Assembly (NCBI GenBank): GCA_029747585.1
Contig: JAPEVF010000011.1
Coordinates: 62,001 to 126,000, forward strand
DNA: 64,000 nt
Origin: Pleurotus djamor
Taxonomy: Eukaryota; Basidiomycota; Agaricomycetes; Agaricales; Pleurotaceae
Direction of reading: 5' to 3'
Shown here: positions 50,652-64,000 of the stretch, piece by piece
Numbering within the stretch: the first letter of the stretch is position 1
How the letters are laid out: each line of letters opens with the position of its first letter
Notes under the pieces: model-generated
What the model saw: only the letters and a program-made list of their open reading frames with translations
Database searches by the model: none
What the model was told of the DNA's origin: nothing
Made by a program: the position numbers and the translations under genes

Positions 50652-51315
50652 AGCTTATATATGGGCGGGTGAGTGAAGAGTTGTTAGTGTAGGTTGAAGG
50701 TGTCCCATGACTCAATTTATTGGCAGAGTTCCACGGGCGCGAAGCAAGTGACCATGGCTGAGACTATGCAATGGGAAATGATGACGTACCTAATAATAGC
50801 ACTTTCCGTATCTGCACGTCAAATTCATTCGGCCCGTGCTATATTTGGGGGGGCACATGCTAATATTATCAGTGCAGCAAACGTTGAGCTTGCTGTGTCG
50901 CTAGCTGCGCGGATAAAATCGCTATAATGAAAACCATTATTCGCGAAGATACGGTAGGCAGGGTACACAAGAAGAACGTGGACCATGTGGGGGTTCTTGA
51001 AAATCCAACACGGATCTTGGGAAGGGGGGAAAGTCCTGTTCCATTCGGAATGTTATCCTGAGAAAAGACATCGCGTGAGCACCAAGGCTTCGGGGGGACC
51101 AGGGTGCCATTCCCGCAGCCAGTACCTAAGAAGGCTGAAACCGGGATCAAGGCGGTGAGAAGGCCTGCGGAGAAGATGTTTAGGAAGGGCGTAAACTAGT
51201 TATTGAGTGCAAAGTAATGCTGGGCGTGATGGAATCAGAATTGCTACACAAGGGAGCCAATGGAGGTACTCACTACAGTAATGGCATCTATGGGCGTCCA
51301 TGTGGCAGAAAATAC
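50652..51315. other. Intergenic region between FDH1 and ERD1-like gene
   Basis: FDH1 promoter side and the ERD1-like 3' flank. TATATATGGG-like sequence just upstream of the FDH1 start (minus strand CCCATATATAAGC, 50654-50666) could serve as a TATA element. No gene supported. Confidence 0.4.
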
Positions 51316-52794
51316 TCAACTGGCTTCTGGCGTTGTCAACATCTCGTATTCCGAGTCTAAATCCCGCTTTCTCCCATCTTTGACTACCTCCCATTCGACA
51401 CGTATAAAGACCCATATCCATCGACGGATTATCTCGGCGACTTCCAGCCAAAAGATGCCTGCGCCCCCGTCGACTTGTGAATGAAGGTGACTAGACAGTT
51501 TGATCGACCACGTAAGTCGAAGAACCAAGTTTAAAAATATGGCTAATGGGTATGTCGGCAAAGGGTAGAGCAAGGGTTGACGCAAGCCCCAAGGATGAAA
51601 CACGCGATGAAGTGTAGGGTCAGGCGATAGACGTCCTCCGTTAGACATCGAAGGAGATGCAGGAAGTAGCGGTGACGTCCTTTGTGGTCGAGAATTATTG
51701 CGCTTATCGGCCAGCCCCTCCACTCTGAGCATATCGAGGCCCCAATCATTGGTTACATCCCACCAAAATGAGTACAACGAGTTGATAGCTGCGGTGAGAA
51801 GCCTGGGAGAGATTGAGCTTCGACTGCCAGCAATTTTTAGTTACTCACCACCATTGGAAAAGCGCATTTCCTCCGTCTGAATGGACGCCGTCTATGGGTA
51901 TGTCCGCACCTACAGCGACTGTGCGTTGGGCCGCCGAGAGAAAGATAACAGGGAACGCGGTTGCATACTTAATGGCGTTGTAGAATGGGCGACGCGATTC
52001 ATTAGAAGCGGCAGAGTATTCGATGATACATTGCCGGAAACGAATGGCATAGGGAAGGCTGGACCCAACGTAAGCAATGTGTCTCGAACGCGACGATTAC
52101 ACCAACCTCATGATAACAGGGAGAACCCATCGACTGAAACCTGAAAGCACAGGAGGCAAAAGAAGCGAATTTCCTGCCTGTAGCATGCACAGTGATAACC
52201 AAGCGTCCCCGAATACTTTTGCGAATGATGTGCATATATCGGCGAAAACGACGTCTGCGAAGTACACAGGGCTGTCCGAACGAGGAAACAAACACCTTCT
52301 CACAGCGCTAATCACAGCATGAGTTACGAACACGGTCAGTTTACCCAAAGTACTCACTCGAGAAACTTGTCTCGTTCAAACTTTTCGGCAATGTCGAAAG
52401 GACATATCAAGACCAGAATTACACACAAAGCGGACACTGCAGGGATGTAGCCAAAGANATCGACCAGCTGCGGATCCGCCCAAGTCAAAGACCGAAAAAG
52501 CAACCAGGAAGCTAACCACCACGCGATATAAACAGCGCAAAGCTTATACGTGGCCGAATATACAAGCTGTGCACCTCGAGTATTTGACAAGCCATTTGAG
52601 GGAGATGGAAGGGAAATGGGTTGGGGATGGCGTCGCGTCCGTAGTTCCATTGCTCCGGTCACGTCGACTCCGAGCAAGTCAAGCCCGTGAAGATTGGTGG
52701 CCCATCCCANGATGCCAACGCCAACGAGAAGGAGGGCACGAAAAGGAAGTGGGAANNTCGCAGCCAGAGTATGTTCGGTGTCGGGGTCGTCCAT
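51316..52794 (-). CDS. EXS-domain membrane protein, ERD1-like
   Basis: Multipass Golgi/ER protein. Yeast Erd1 is needed for Golgi phosphate recycling and retention of ER luminal proteins; the EXS domain is shared with Syg1/Xpr1 phosphate exporters. Start MDDPDTEHTLAA at 52794, then FPLPFRALLLVGVGI, GWATNLHGLDLLGVDV and several hydrophobic segments (YKLCAVYIAWWLASWLLF, YIPAVSALCVILVLICPFDI). EXS signatures: VYFADVVFADICTSFAKVFG, YSFWWDVTNDWGLDML, YPLAIFLNLVLRLTWSIKLS and EIIRRWIWVFIRVEWEVVKD. Ends YEMLTTPEAS. The absence of an N-terminal SPX domain separates it from Syg1 and supports the Erd1 branch. Head-to-head with SNU23, 143 bp apart. Confidence 0.86.
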
Positions 52795-52937
52795 CGTAAA
52801 GCTTGAAGAGTCTGCGCGTTATCTGAATACCATAAAGTCGACGTTGCGGAGAGAACACTTTTCTTGTGGCTGCGCAAACCAGACGCGCCCGCCAGAAATA
52901 TTCCACGTGACACGTCATGCTCGTTCCCATCCCCNCC

Positions 52938-53759
52938 ATGTCGCAGCAGGCAGGTGGTGCCTATGGCACAAAGGCTGCAGATACAGACTTTCGAAAGAAA
53001 TGGGATAAAGAAGAGTATGCTGAACGAGCGAGGAAGAAGGACGAGGTGCGTCTCAGTTTCTCCATGAGAACTTCGTATTTAACTCCCAATGACAGGAAGA
53101 GAAAGAGAGAATGCAAGAGAACGAGGAGAGGCTGAAGCAAGGTGAGCAACATGCTCGTTTNTTGTCACTCTAGTCTCATAAATCATAGGAAAGCGGCCAA
53201 GAAAGGGAAAGAAAGATGACCTTCCAAAACCTACTGAACTCATGAAGCAGCGCGAAACTCCCTTGGAGCTCGACAAAAATCTCAACAAAACCATGGTCGT
53301 ACAGAACCCTGGAGGTCGTGGTCCCGGACAGCCTGGCTTCCATTGTGAAACCTGCAACAGAACTTACAAGGACAGTGTGGGATACCTTGATCATATCAAT
53401 GGTCGTGCCCGTATGTGCTTTTCATTGTAGCTTCCGATAACGTGNTAATTCGGACCGAAGATCTTCGTGCTCTGGGACAGACCACCAAGATAGAGCGTTC
53501 AACGGTTGCCCAAGTTCGTGCGCGCATCGCGTTGTTGCGCGAACGGACGAAGGAAGCTGCCAGTGCCAAAGCCTTTGACTTTGACAAAAGGCTTGCTGAA
53601 ATAAAAGACAAGGAAGCGTCTTTACGGGAGCAGAAGAAGGCTCAAAAGAAAGCCGAAAAGGAACAGGCACGTATAGAGCTTGCAAAGGATGCAATGCAAC
53701 AAGACGATGATCTNGCAAAGCTTATGGGTTTTGGNGGATTTGGGTCGACCAAGAAATAG
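52938..53759 (+). CDS. SNU23: U4/U6.U5 tri-snRNP zinc-finger protein SNU23 (ZMAT2-like)
   Basis: Spliceosomal B-complex protein. Start MSQQAGGAYGTKAADTDFRK with WDKEEYAERARKKDE, typical of ZMAT2/Snu23. After two short introns: PKPTELMKQRETPLELDKNL and the matrin-type C2H2 finger FHCETCNRTYKDSVGYLDHI. The second His of the finger is completed by an intron (donor after GTCGTGCCC near 53411): C joins AT to make NGRAH, then LRALGQTTKIERSTV. The C-terminus is a Lys/Glu/Ala-rich helix ending LMGFGGFGSTKK. About 215 residues, normal for the family. Confidence 0.9.
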
Positions 53760-53826
53760 CTATGTACATGTCACAATCTTGCCCTTGTACTCTACGTCAT
53801 ANNTANNCTAATATATATTATACACT

Positions 53827-56800
53827 TCAAACCTTTCNTACCAAAGATAACTGGAATTTCACATCTGCGACCTCCTGCTCCTCCTCGATCAACGCCGTTG
53901 ACCCTGGCGCTCGGTCTTTCGCATCCAGCGGTATCTTACGAACCGTCTTCTGGATGTATTCGGCGTGTTTAGATATAGCTTCCAATATATCCGTACCCGT
54001 GCCCTCTTCGAAGGAATAGAAGACCTCAACATCGTCGGTGGCCTGCAGCCCAGCCTTCTTCCGAAGTTTNTGAACNCGATTGGTGAATTCGCGGACGAGC
54101 CATTCNCTTTGGAGATCNGGATGTATTTGNATGTCGAGGCGGACAACGACATCGTTGTCGGTATTCGTGGCATACTGNNCTTCCATGCCNGCTGGTAGCT
54201 CGAGATATCGTTGNACGGTGAGATCNCCGCTGACNAGCTCTATACCGTCNACCGTTAATTGACCNGTGGTCGTGTAGGCCTTGATNGCGTCACTNGTCAC
54301 ATTGGGCAGAGCGTTCTTAACGCGTCCGAGGTCTTTACGCAGCTTCTTCCCAAGAACGGCCCAGTCTGCTACAGCACGATATTTCACGCCAGAGCTACTC
54401 TCATCAGAGGTGAAGAGAATGTCTCTCAAGTTGAGCTCTGATTGTATGTAGCGTTGAAGTGGCTTNACGTCTTCGATGTACTGTTGGTCTGGATGGAAAA
54501 CCAATAGTTCCATCAACGGAGTCTAGGTGACAGCATTGNGNAGTATNNTCAAGCAGTGTGGCGCAAGACGTACCTTNAGAGAAAGATTNTTCTTCTCTCG
54601 AAGATTCCTCGTGAGCTCAATCACAGACTGCATCCTCTGCACTTGGCGTTCAATNTCCACGTCAAAGTACTCTTCCTTGACATCAGGGAAGGCNAGGAAA
54701 TGGATGGACCGNGTGTCCCCCGCAGCNGGATCTTCGGGTATGAAAGCCCGAAGGGACTGGTAGATATTCTCCGTGATGAAGGGGGTATATGATGACTGAT
54801 AACGGTAGCGATATGAGAGCGTGTCTTCTGGGAATAGAGGTAAACCTTACCATCGTTTTGCATAACGTGAAGAGTGCTTCAAAGAGAGTGTTCAAAGCCG
54901 TGACAGTATCTTCNACNCCATCTTCACCCTTTAGCCGTTTCCGATTAAAGCGAATATACCAATTTGTGAGTTCGTCGACCAGATCGAGTAACCTTGGGAT
55001 GATGGTGTAGAGTCTATAAGCAGCCATTTCTTCTCTCACAAGCTTGATGAGAGATTGACAACGCGCTAGGATCCATCTATCCATTACATTCGGGGACACA
55101 GGGGCATGGGCATTGTACTTGAAGTCGACGTTGGAAGCCTTCTTGAGTAAAGCGACTTGACCCAAGAAGAAACGGAACGAGTTCAACCANGGGAGNAGGA
55201 CNCGAGAAACNACCTCNCGGACNCCTTCNTCTCTNAANCGNAGATTGTCNCCTCNGACGATGGGAGAATTCACCAAGAACATTCTAANCCATGNGATGAT
55301 CAGAGGTGGANTCGTACAAAGGNATGTAACGAACCTGGTAGCATCNGCACCGTATGAATTGATNACCAAAAGAGGGTCTGGATAGTTCTTNAGACTTTTG
55401 CTCATCTTCTTCCCATCTCTATTNAAAGGNTTNTNNCATCGGGNTCNTAANNNATCAANNAGGCTACTCACGCTGCNAGCACCAACCCCGTGACAATCAA
55501 ATTTTTCCATGGAGCTTTGCCNAAGAGNTGNGTNGACAGNACCANCAACGTGTAGAACCATCCNCGAGTTTGGTCGATNCCTTCGGAGACGAAGTCNGCN
55601 GGGAAGGTGCCTTCGAANAGATCCTTGTTTTCAAAAGGATAGTGTTGTTGGGCGTAAGGCATGCTANTTNANGAANGGCCATAAGNGANGAGTGCGAGTT
55701 CNANTGTNNNTNAANGCACTGACCTCCCNGANTCGAACCAACAGTCGAANACTTCTTCAATACGTCTNAGGNNGCCTTTGCCTTGACTGGACGGNATGGT
55801 AATATGATCNATCTTNTCGCGGTGGATGTCCGTTATGCCCGTCACGCCAGATAATTTCTCCAGCTCTTCGACGGACGACACACAAACTACCTGTNCAATC
55901 GTGAGCACGTGCACGTNACGGAGGGAGCACAACATACCTCTTCTAGATCATCNCTNACCCATAGCGGGATGGGTGTGCCCCAGTANCGGTTGCGGGANAT
56001 GTTCCAATCACGAGCATTGGCNAGCCAATTCCCAAATCGACCATCACCAACATTCTGNGGGACCCATCGGGTTGTTTTGTTGTTCTCCACCAGCTGCTCT
56101 ACNATAGGCGTNACACGAACNAACCAAACGGGCACTGCACGGTAAAGTAGAGGAGTTCCCGATCTATANAATGCTCAATAGANCGTCTGGGCTGATGACT
56201 TGGTATTGACTGACCTCCAGCAGAATGGGTATGTATGCTTGAGGGTTGACTGAACGATGAGGCGACCCTTCGCCTTCAGTACTTTTTGAATCTCTTTATC
56301 TGCTACCTGTGATTTGTTCGAGACTCGGTGCGGTANATGGATCACAANGAGCTAACCTTCACATGTTGTCCTTGGAAGTCGGGAACTTCCTTCGTGAACT
56401 GACCAGCGTCGTCNATTGGGCAAGGAGGCATTTCGTCGGGACGGAGAACACCATTCGCGATGGCTACACGGTGATCGTCCTCACCAAACGCCGGGGCTTG
56501 GTGGACTATACCCGTCCCNTCTGCNTCGGTNACATATGTGTCAGTGACGACTCGGAAGGCCTTGTCCTCGAACTAGAAGAGAGTCGTTATAGAGCGTNCA
56601 NCNANNAACTTCTTGACGCCATACCTGATCGGTGAAGTATTCGAACAACGGGACGTATCTCCAGCCTTTCATATCGGTACCCTTGAATTTACCAAGGGGT
56701 TTATATTTGGCCTTCTTCGGGTCTTTGTAGAGCGTCGTAAGCAACCGTTCATGCAAGATGAAGTTCTGGTCTCGGTCNTGATCATGGATTTTGACGTACG

Positions 56801-57682
56801 TAAACTCNGGATGTACACAGAGCGCGAGATTCGANGGCAGAGTCCACGGTGTNGTAGTCCACGCTAGTAGAGATGTCTTGGGGTCATCCACCAGAGGGAA
56901 TGATACGGTCACTGGGAGAGTTTAGCANNCGCTAAACTTTCGAGATGTNNGGTGCTTACCAGCTGGGTCACTGACTTCCCTGTAATCTTGACCTGCTTCA
57001 AAGTTGGATAGAGGAGTTGTCAATCCGGTGGAATAGGGCATAACGCGGAGACCTCGATAGACCATTCCCTTCTTGAAGAGTTCGCCAAATGCCCACCAAC
57101 AAGACTCCATGAAGGACAAATTCAGAGTTTTATAGTCGTTGTCGAAATCGATCCAGCGACCCATACGCTCGACAGTGTTCCGCCATTCAGAAGAGTAACG
57201 CATGACAATATTTCGGCATTCTTCGTTGTACTTGTCGATACCCATAGCCAGGACATCGTCCTTGCCTTTGATCCCCAGCTTTTTGTCAATCTCGTGTTCA
57301 ACGGGAAGACCGTGNGTGTCCCATCCAAAGCGGCGAATAACATGATGTCCGCTGACATGGGCATGTCGGGTGACAATATCCTGATAAAATTGAAGTTAAA
57401 CATATTGACTGAGAGAGAGTAAACGCACTTTGATTGTTCCGGCCAGCAAGTGTCCATAGTGAGGCAGTCCCGTTGCGAATGGTGGGCCATCATAGAAGGA
57501 GAATTCTGGCTTCCCTTCCGATAGCTTCAAACTTGTTTGAAACGCGTCGATCTCCCTCCAAAATTCCAAGACCTTCTCCTCTTCCTTCGAAAAGTTGAAC
57601 GAGGCCGAGACTGACAATTGGGATGAGTNAGAGAATGTGAGTAAGACANTCAAAGCTTACTATCATGTGGAGGGAACGACAT
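53827..57682 (-). CDS. ILS1: Isoleucyl-tRNA synthetase, cytosolic
   Basis: Class I aminoacyl-tRNA synthetase charging tRNA-Ile. Exon 1 MSFPPHD (start 57682) is joined by a short intron to [22 protein letters not shown] motif as [11 protein letters not shown], then [38 protein letters not shown], editing-domain segment LAWTXTPWTL, WFVRV-type insert region, and KMSKSLKNYPDP. Anticodon-binding region: [17 protein letters not shown] and [20 protein letters not shown], typical of eukaryotic cytosolic IleRS. C-terminal [22 protein letters not shown] segment and LSLVXKV at the end. No mitochondrial presequence. The region 54100-56950 contains many Ns, mostly in phase. Convergent with SNU23, 67 bp apart. 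Confidence 0.92.
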
Positions 57683-59380
57683 GATCGCCGCAGAGATAGT
57701 TACGGAGGGAGTGGAGGGAGCGCATTAATACCTTAATCGATGTCTGACTAGGTGTGATTCGCCTGATGGATCGTATGAGATTAGATAATAGATTAGATGA
57801 AGCCCCTGAAGNNANCTCTANCCACGTGAAATAAGGAANNTCAGNNTGACCAANTGTCACTGTCACATGTCACCACTGCCAGTTCCCTACTACTTACTTC
57901 CCGCTTCGTTGCTTACCCCTTCTTTCGCGAAATTGTGGAAANAAATCGANNAAAAAAGTCNTAAACGCGACCNNANACNGACCAGTACCCGCGCCAGCTG
58001 NTGTGATAATGATAATGGACTGCTCAAGCGCTGGTTNCCCTCAGCCTCANCTTGGCCTCAATTTAGCCTCCGTACGATGACTCAGTAGCTTTACAACCTT
58101 CCAATCAACATACCCCTTGAGTTCTCGATCCATCGCCTTTGATGCGACTTACTGTGTATCAGTAGTCAGCATCCGCTCGTACGATCGCTATATGTTCTAT
58201 GGTGTGTCNNNTTCCATCAGAAACTACTAGCATCTGTCGAGACNACAGAGCCATCTCTGATCATCTTAGCTAACCCGGCGGCCGCATTCCTCGACGTAAG
58301 TCTATGAGCCATATAATATNAATATCCGATGTGCCTTACCTATGGTCATGAGCTGATATGGCANNACGGGCAATGTACCATTCCTAATTGTGTAATTCCA
58401 TTTTGACAGTACGTTAAGAANAGGCTCTTTCTGATATCAAGGACTTTCTGATTAAATGGGCTTTCTCTCGTCATCCAACGGCNAAGAGGGTATGCAATTA
58501 CCGCAAGACAATCGACTAGATTGACGGCATGACCAATGGCCGCGGAGGTGTGCCANTTGGCATCTTTACCTTGTTCCGAGCGCTGACAAGTNTATCTTCT
58601 TTCTCCAATCACNACCAGCATCAATAATTACCAGCATCCATAGAATGCACCCTAATTCGCTAAATGAAGATCGAGTATTTTCGATGTCACTGACACTGAT
58701 CTCAGACGAATGTGTACATTTATGGTCGTGTACCACATGGGACACCTCGGTTTGGGTCGCCTCGTTGCTGTGCCCGTTAGCGAACCAGCTCCCAAGTTCT
58801 GAGAAGACGATCGGTTGTTATTTTAATTTTAGCAGCCATACCCAATCTTGCAGATAACGCCGCTCCGCTGCGGAGTACAAGACAAGACGAAGACATGAAC
58901 CAGGTTAAGACCAGGGGGATGAGGTCTCCATAGTACCGAGAGCAACGTAGGGCATACTTGCCTAGCGAATGTGTAGAATTCCTGGGGAAGTAAATGAACG
59001 ATAGCTGACTAATTCTAATAGTAAGACTAAGTAACAAAAACGCCCCACTACGCACCAGGGCTTTGAGAATCTACATGCTGTCTAGGAGGATAAGAGAGCG
59101 TGTTGATCAATAGTAATTAAACCAACGATTATGACGTGAATACGATAATAGCACTTGAATAGGAGGCCCAAGTCGATGCTGAAGTGGACAGGCAGCGCTG
59201 CTGCTGGCGAGCGAGGAGGCAACATTCCATCGTCGGGTTCATAAAGAAGGCGGTCTTCATGGCACGACTGGGCACTGGCTGAATATGGATTCCGAGGGGC
59301 CACGAACTTCGAGCGAGACACTCGACGCAATGGGAGCCCAGCGCGNGGGCGAGATTATATAGTAGATGCCGAAATGCAGA
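57683..59380. other. Intergenic region between ILS1 and PBS2
   Basis: 1.7 kb, the largest apparently empty interval. It contains the ILS1 promoter and the PBS2 3' flank. Minus-strand frames of 82-92 codons (59082-59330, 58777-59055) and a 41-codon frame near 59130-59260 show no domain, and I cannot link them by convincing splice sites. Confidence 0.45.
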
Positions 59381-61063
59381 CTATACTGAGGTCGGTTCAG
59401 TGGGGAGGTGAGAGACGAGAGGAGGANGAACNTGGTTTCTGAGTTGTTCCTCTCTGTGCGCGAGTGCTTCCTCGACCCAGCTAACCATATCGACAGAGCG
59501 TTGCAAATCAGCGACCAAGAACGGATGCGCCTGGTTGGAGTAATTAATGGCCCGGTCGGCAGAGGGGCAACAAAGACTACTTACTAAGAGTTCGGTATAC
59601 GTGGCTCGGCGGTCGGGTGCCTTCACCAAACACTTGCTCACCCAGTCCCTAGCATCTTCGCTATAAGTGTCTGGAAGCTCGGGCGGGTCGCCATTGACTA
59701 TCGCTGTCAATTGAGCGAAGACGTTTTGATAGGTTTCTGGCGGGTATGGATATTTGCCGATGGCAAGTTCAATCATAGAAAGACCCAATGACCAGACATC
59801 AGAAGAGACGGTGTATGTCCCGAGGTTATTTTGTGATTCGCCCTTGATGCGTTCGGGCTGAAGAGGTGATGCACTAATCTTAGCAAGTATACNAGAATTG
59901 GAAGTGAACAAACACCCACAGCCATATAGCTTTGGCAGCCGATGTTGGTCTTCGCGAGAGATTTCTCAAGCTGCCCCGAAACCCCAAAGTCGCATAATTT
60001 GACCTGTCCTTTACGATTGACAAGGACGTTTGTGGGCTTCACATCTATTCCGGATGGTTTAATTCAAAGAGCGAGAGAAANGGGAAANGGTTACCTCGAT
60101 GTATAATCTGAAGTTCGTCTTTCAAAAACTTGAGACCTCTGACCATGCTGCTAGCGATGCGACCGAGTACGCCCTCAGGCACGCCCGTGCCCAAGAGCTT
60201 GTCTAGGCTACCCGCNTCCATATACTCCATGCAATAGTACACACAAGACTCGATGAAGAATGCGCCATAGAATTCGACTATCTCTGGGGCAGTTGCGCGG
60301 TGCAGGATGTCGAGCTCCATGATGATGCCATTGAGTTTTGCTTCATCAAGCTCGAGGCGTATTTCCTGAAATGGAGGATCAGACGATGTGATGACGTCAA
60401 TGTAAGCGCCAAACCTTCATGGCCATGGCGATGTTGGTTGGCTTGTGCAGGACCTTCTTGACGGTGCCGTAGTTGCCCTTGCCNAGTTCTTCGTCGAGCT
60501 GAAGCTGGCCCATGTTGATGGCGAAAGATGCACCACTGTTGAAATTTACACCCGTTGCATGTAGAACAGCTTTGCCGTTGAAGTTGAGCGCACCGGAAGG
60601 ATCCCTATCGATATGCATGAGTTGATTGCGAGATGGACAGTGTGCCGAGTCCGACGCACACTATCTTAGAGAAGTTCGAGAAAGGCGTCCCGATGCTGGT
60701 GGGTGGGGGCCGTCTGGGCGTGTTGTTGGGTAAAGGGCGTCCAGCACCCAAACCCGCGCCTTGCGCTCCGCCACTCGTGCTTGGAGTCGGAATCGCTGTC
60801 GGATCGATGTCCTTGAGCGTGAAACCAGGTTTTAGACGTCGTCCGGCCATGGTACTTCCACCCCGGTTGCGAAAAGCAGGTGAAGCAGGCGGATAAGAGT
60901 TTGCAGCTCTCAAATCCGGCGGTCGATTTGGATCGCGACCGTCTGGTGGTGGCCCTGAGCCTCTGGTGACCATTGCAGCCATCCTTGCTTGCAAGGACGG
61001 TGGGATGGGGGTCGGTGACTGCCCTGCTTGTTTGTTGGCGAGGAGGTTGGTGAGGTTTGACAT
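59381..61063 (-). CDS. PBS2: MAP kinase kinase, Pbs2-like (HOG osmostress pathway)
   Basis: Dual-specificity kinase that activates Hog1-type MAPK. N-terminal region from 61063: [20 protein letters not shown], a Pro-rich stretch ([30 protein letters not shown]) that could bind an SH3 protein, as yeast Pbs2 binds Sho1. Kinase domain: [95 protein letters not shown]. The activation segment keeps the S-x3-T pair (KSLAKT) of Pbs2. Substrate-side segment [20 protein letters not shown] and end HLPTEPTSV. Divergent from the BAG gene with 42 bp between starts, so both promoters must overlap coding sequence or be shared. Confidence 0.9.
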
Positions 61064-61105
61064 GTTTGCGTCAGTGGTGGTGGTGGGAGAAGAAAGGGTT
61101 GCAAG

Positions 61106-61675
61106 ATGACTCTGACGATCAAATTTGGCAGAGAAAAGCTTTCCATTGACATTTCTCCCGCCACCGCCTCCCTCAGCGACCTCAGGCATGCCATCGCAGA
61201 AAAGACACATCTCCCACTCAACTCCTTCAAGCTCATTCACGCCGGCGCCGTCATGAAAGACGATGCCTTGAAGCGTTAGTTCTCGGCTCATCCAGCCGCA
61301 ATATCCAATCGCATGCTGACGAATCCCTCTAAAGTTTCTGCATACAAAATCCATGAAAAGTCCGCCCTTGTCTTGATACCATCCTCGCCGCCACCGCAGC
61401 CCACAACCGCAGCGATCATGGCCGAGCTTACGCGCGTCAGAACCCAACTCAAACCCGCCGTCGCCACTTTCATCAAGGGAGAAGCAGCGGACCCTAAGAA
61501 AGAACACGCAAGACTCAGCGAACTTCTGCTGCAATCGTTACTTGCGCTAGATGGTTTGGATACGGTGAAGATGACAGATGAGACGAGGATGGAGCGTAAA
61601 GCAGCAGTCAACGAGGTTCAGGACTTGCTCGATCAAGTCGATCAGGCTGGAAGAGAGAATGCACAAAAGTCATAA
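61106..61675 (+). CDS. Ubiquitin-like and BAG-domain cochaperone (BAG1/Bag101-like)
   Basis: Hsp70 nucleotide-exchange cofactor. Two exons (61106-61274, 61335-61675), 169 residues. N-terminal ubiquitin-like domain: MTLTIKFGREKLSIDISP, SDLRHAIAEKTHLPLNSF, KLIHAGAVMKDDALKLSAYK. C-terminal BAG domain from about residue 95: LTRVRTQLKPAVATFIKGE, KEHARLSELLLQSLLALDGL, ERKAAVNEVQDLLDQVDQA. No transmembrane segment, so it is the soluble Bag101/BAG1 type rather than yeast Snl1. Tandem with ESA1, 317 bp downstream. Confidence 0.88.
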
Positions 61676-61992
61676 AGCACGTCTTCATGTGGAGAAATCG
61701 AGGTGTCCCGTTTACAATACAAGTCAAGTTGGACGTTCAGGTGTACAATATCAATATCTAGGCGCATAGAACACACTGTCTGCGTAAATTCATAAAGAAT
61801 CCCCAAGTCTACCATTCAGAACCCGTATTATGCACAACAAAACATGGGCCAACGGTCGACGACGATGATAGGACACAAGGAAAGGTTGAATTGAGTTCAA
61901 GGCCAAGTAAGCCCCTCAGAGCCTACCCTGAGAACAATGACTGGCCGTGGATTTGTCAGCCCGCCCTAATCCCTTTCACTGCAACTTTCACC

Positions 61993-63850
<1,858 letters not shown>

Positions 63851-64000
63851 ACCCGAATTGTGGACGCGTATTGTAGTTTTGTGTACTATTCTAAGCTGTA
63901 TTATTAAAATTGTAGTCATTTTCGTTCGAATTGTCATGATGTGTGTAGAAGACTCGAATGTTTGATTGACTCCGTTGTTTCATCATCCTCGACACGCCGT

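Overview
The window looks like a draft nuclear contig from a mushroom-forming basidiomycete (Agaricomycetes type). Genes are dense and split by many 48-65 nt GT-AG introns. Both strands are used, intergenic spacers are short, and the repertoire is that of a free-living fungus: CPA1-type carbamoyl-phosphate synthase, Pbs2 MAPKK, GCN5 and ESA1 acetyltransferases, a GH45-like secreted wall protein and formate dehydrogenase. I see no transposon, viral, CRISPR or bacterial signal. Single N bases are scattered throughout, dense from about 31 to 57 kb, and there is one true gap at 36664-36948. I support 28 protein genes with good evidence and one weak candidate.

Layout. 1-4 kb: WDR83/MORG1 (left-truncated, minus), a head-to-head F-box/WD40 gene, and RPS8. 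4.4-5.6 kb: a weak uncharacterised candidate. 6-14 kb, all minus: UGP1, an arrestin-like protein, a TED1/CDC1-like ER metallophosphoesterase, and a tiny complex I subunit. 14-25 kb, all plus: a large low-complexity nuclear protein, CPA1 with an upstream peptide ORF resembling the arginine attenuator peptide, a BSD-domain protein, and a second TED1-like phosphoesterase with altered metal-site residues. 25-34 kb, minus: a FIT/SCS3 lipid protein, a homeodomain regulator and WEE1. 35-48.7 kb: HEM2, a RING/TRAF zinc-finger protein, an F-box protein, DBP7, an ER-anchored cyclophilin, a GH45-like protein and GCN5. 48.8-64 kb: formate dehydrogenase, ERD1-like EXS protein, SNU23, cytosolic isoleucyl-tRNA synthetase, PBS2, a BAG/ubiquitin-like cochaperone and ESA1.

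There is no single pathway cluster. The recurring organisation is head-to-head pairs with very short shared upstream regions (about 40-155 bp): WDR83/F-box, NDUFB2-like/nuclear protein, RING/F-box, DBP7/cyclophilin, GH45/GCN5, ERD1/SNU23 and PBS2/BAG. ER and secretory functions recur (two TED1-like proteins, FIT, ERD1, cyclophilin), as do chromatin and cell-cycle functions (GCN5, ESA1, WEE1).

Most notable observations: the CPA1 leader peptide; two TED1-like paralogs about 10 kb apart, one lacking two histidines of the metallophosphoesterase site; coding microexons of 11-26 nt in at least four genes, which hide key motifs from ORF-based calling; a Cys/His-rich N-terminal module spliced onto GCN5; and three isolated N bases that behave as false insertions breaking real reading frames.
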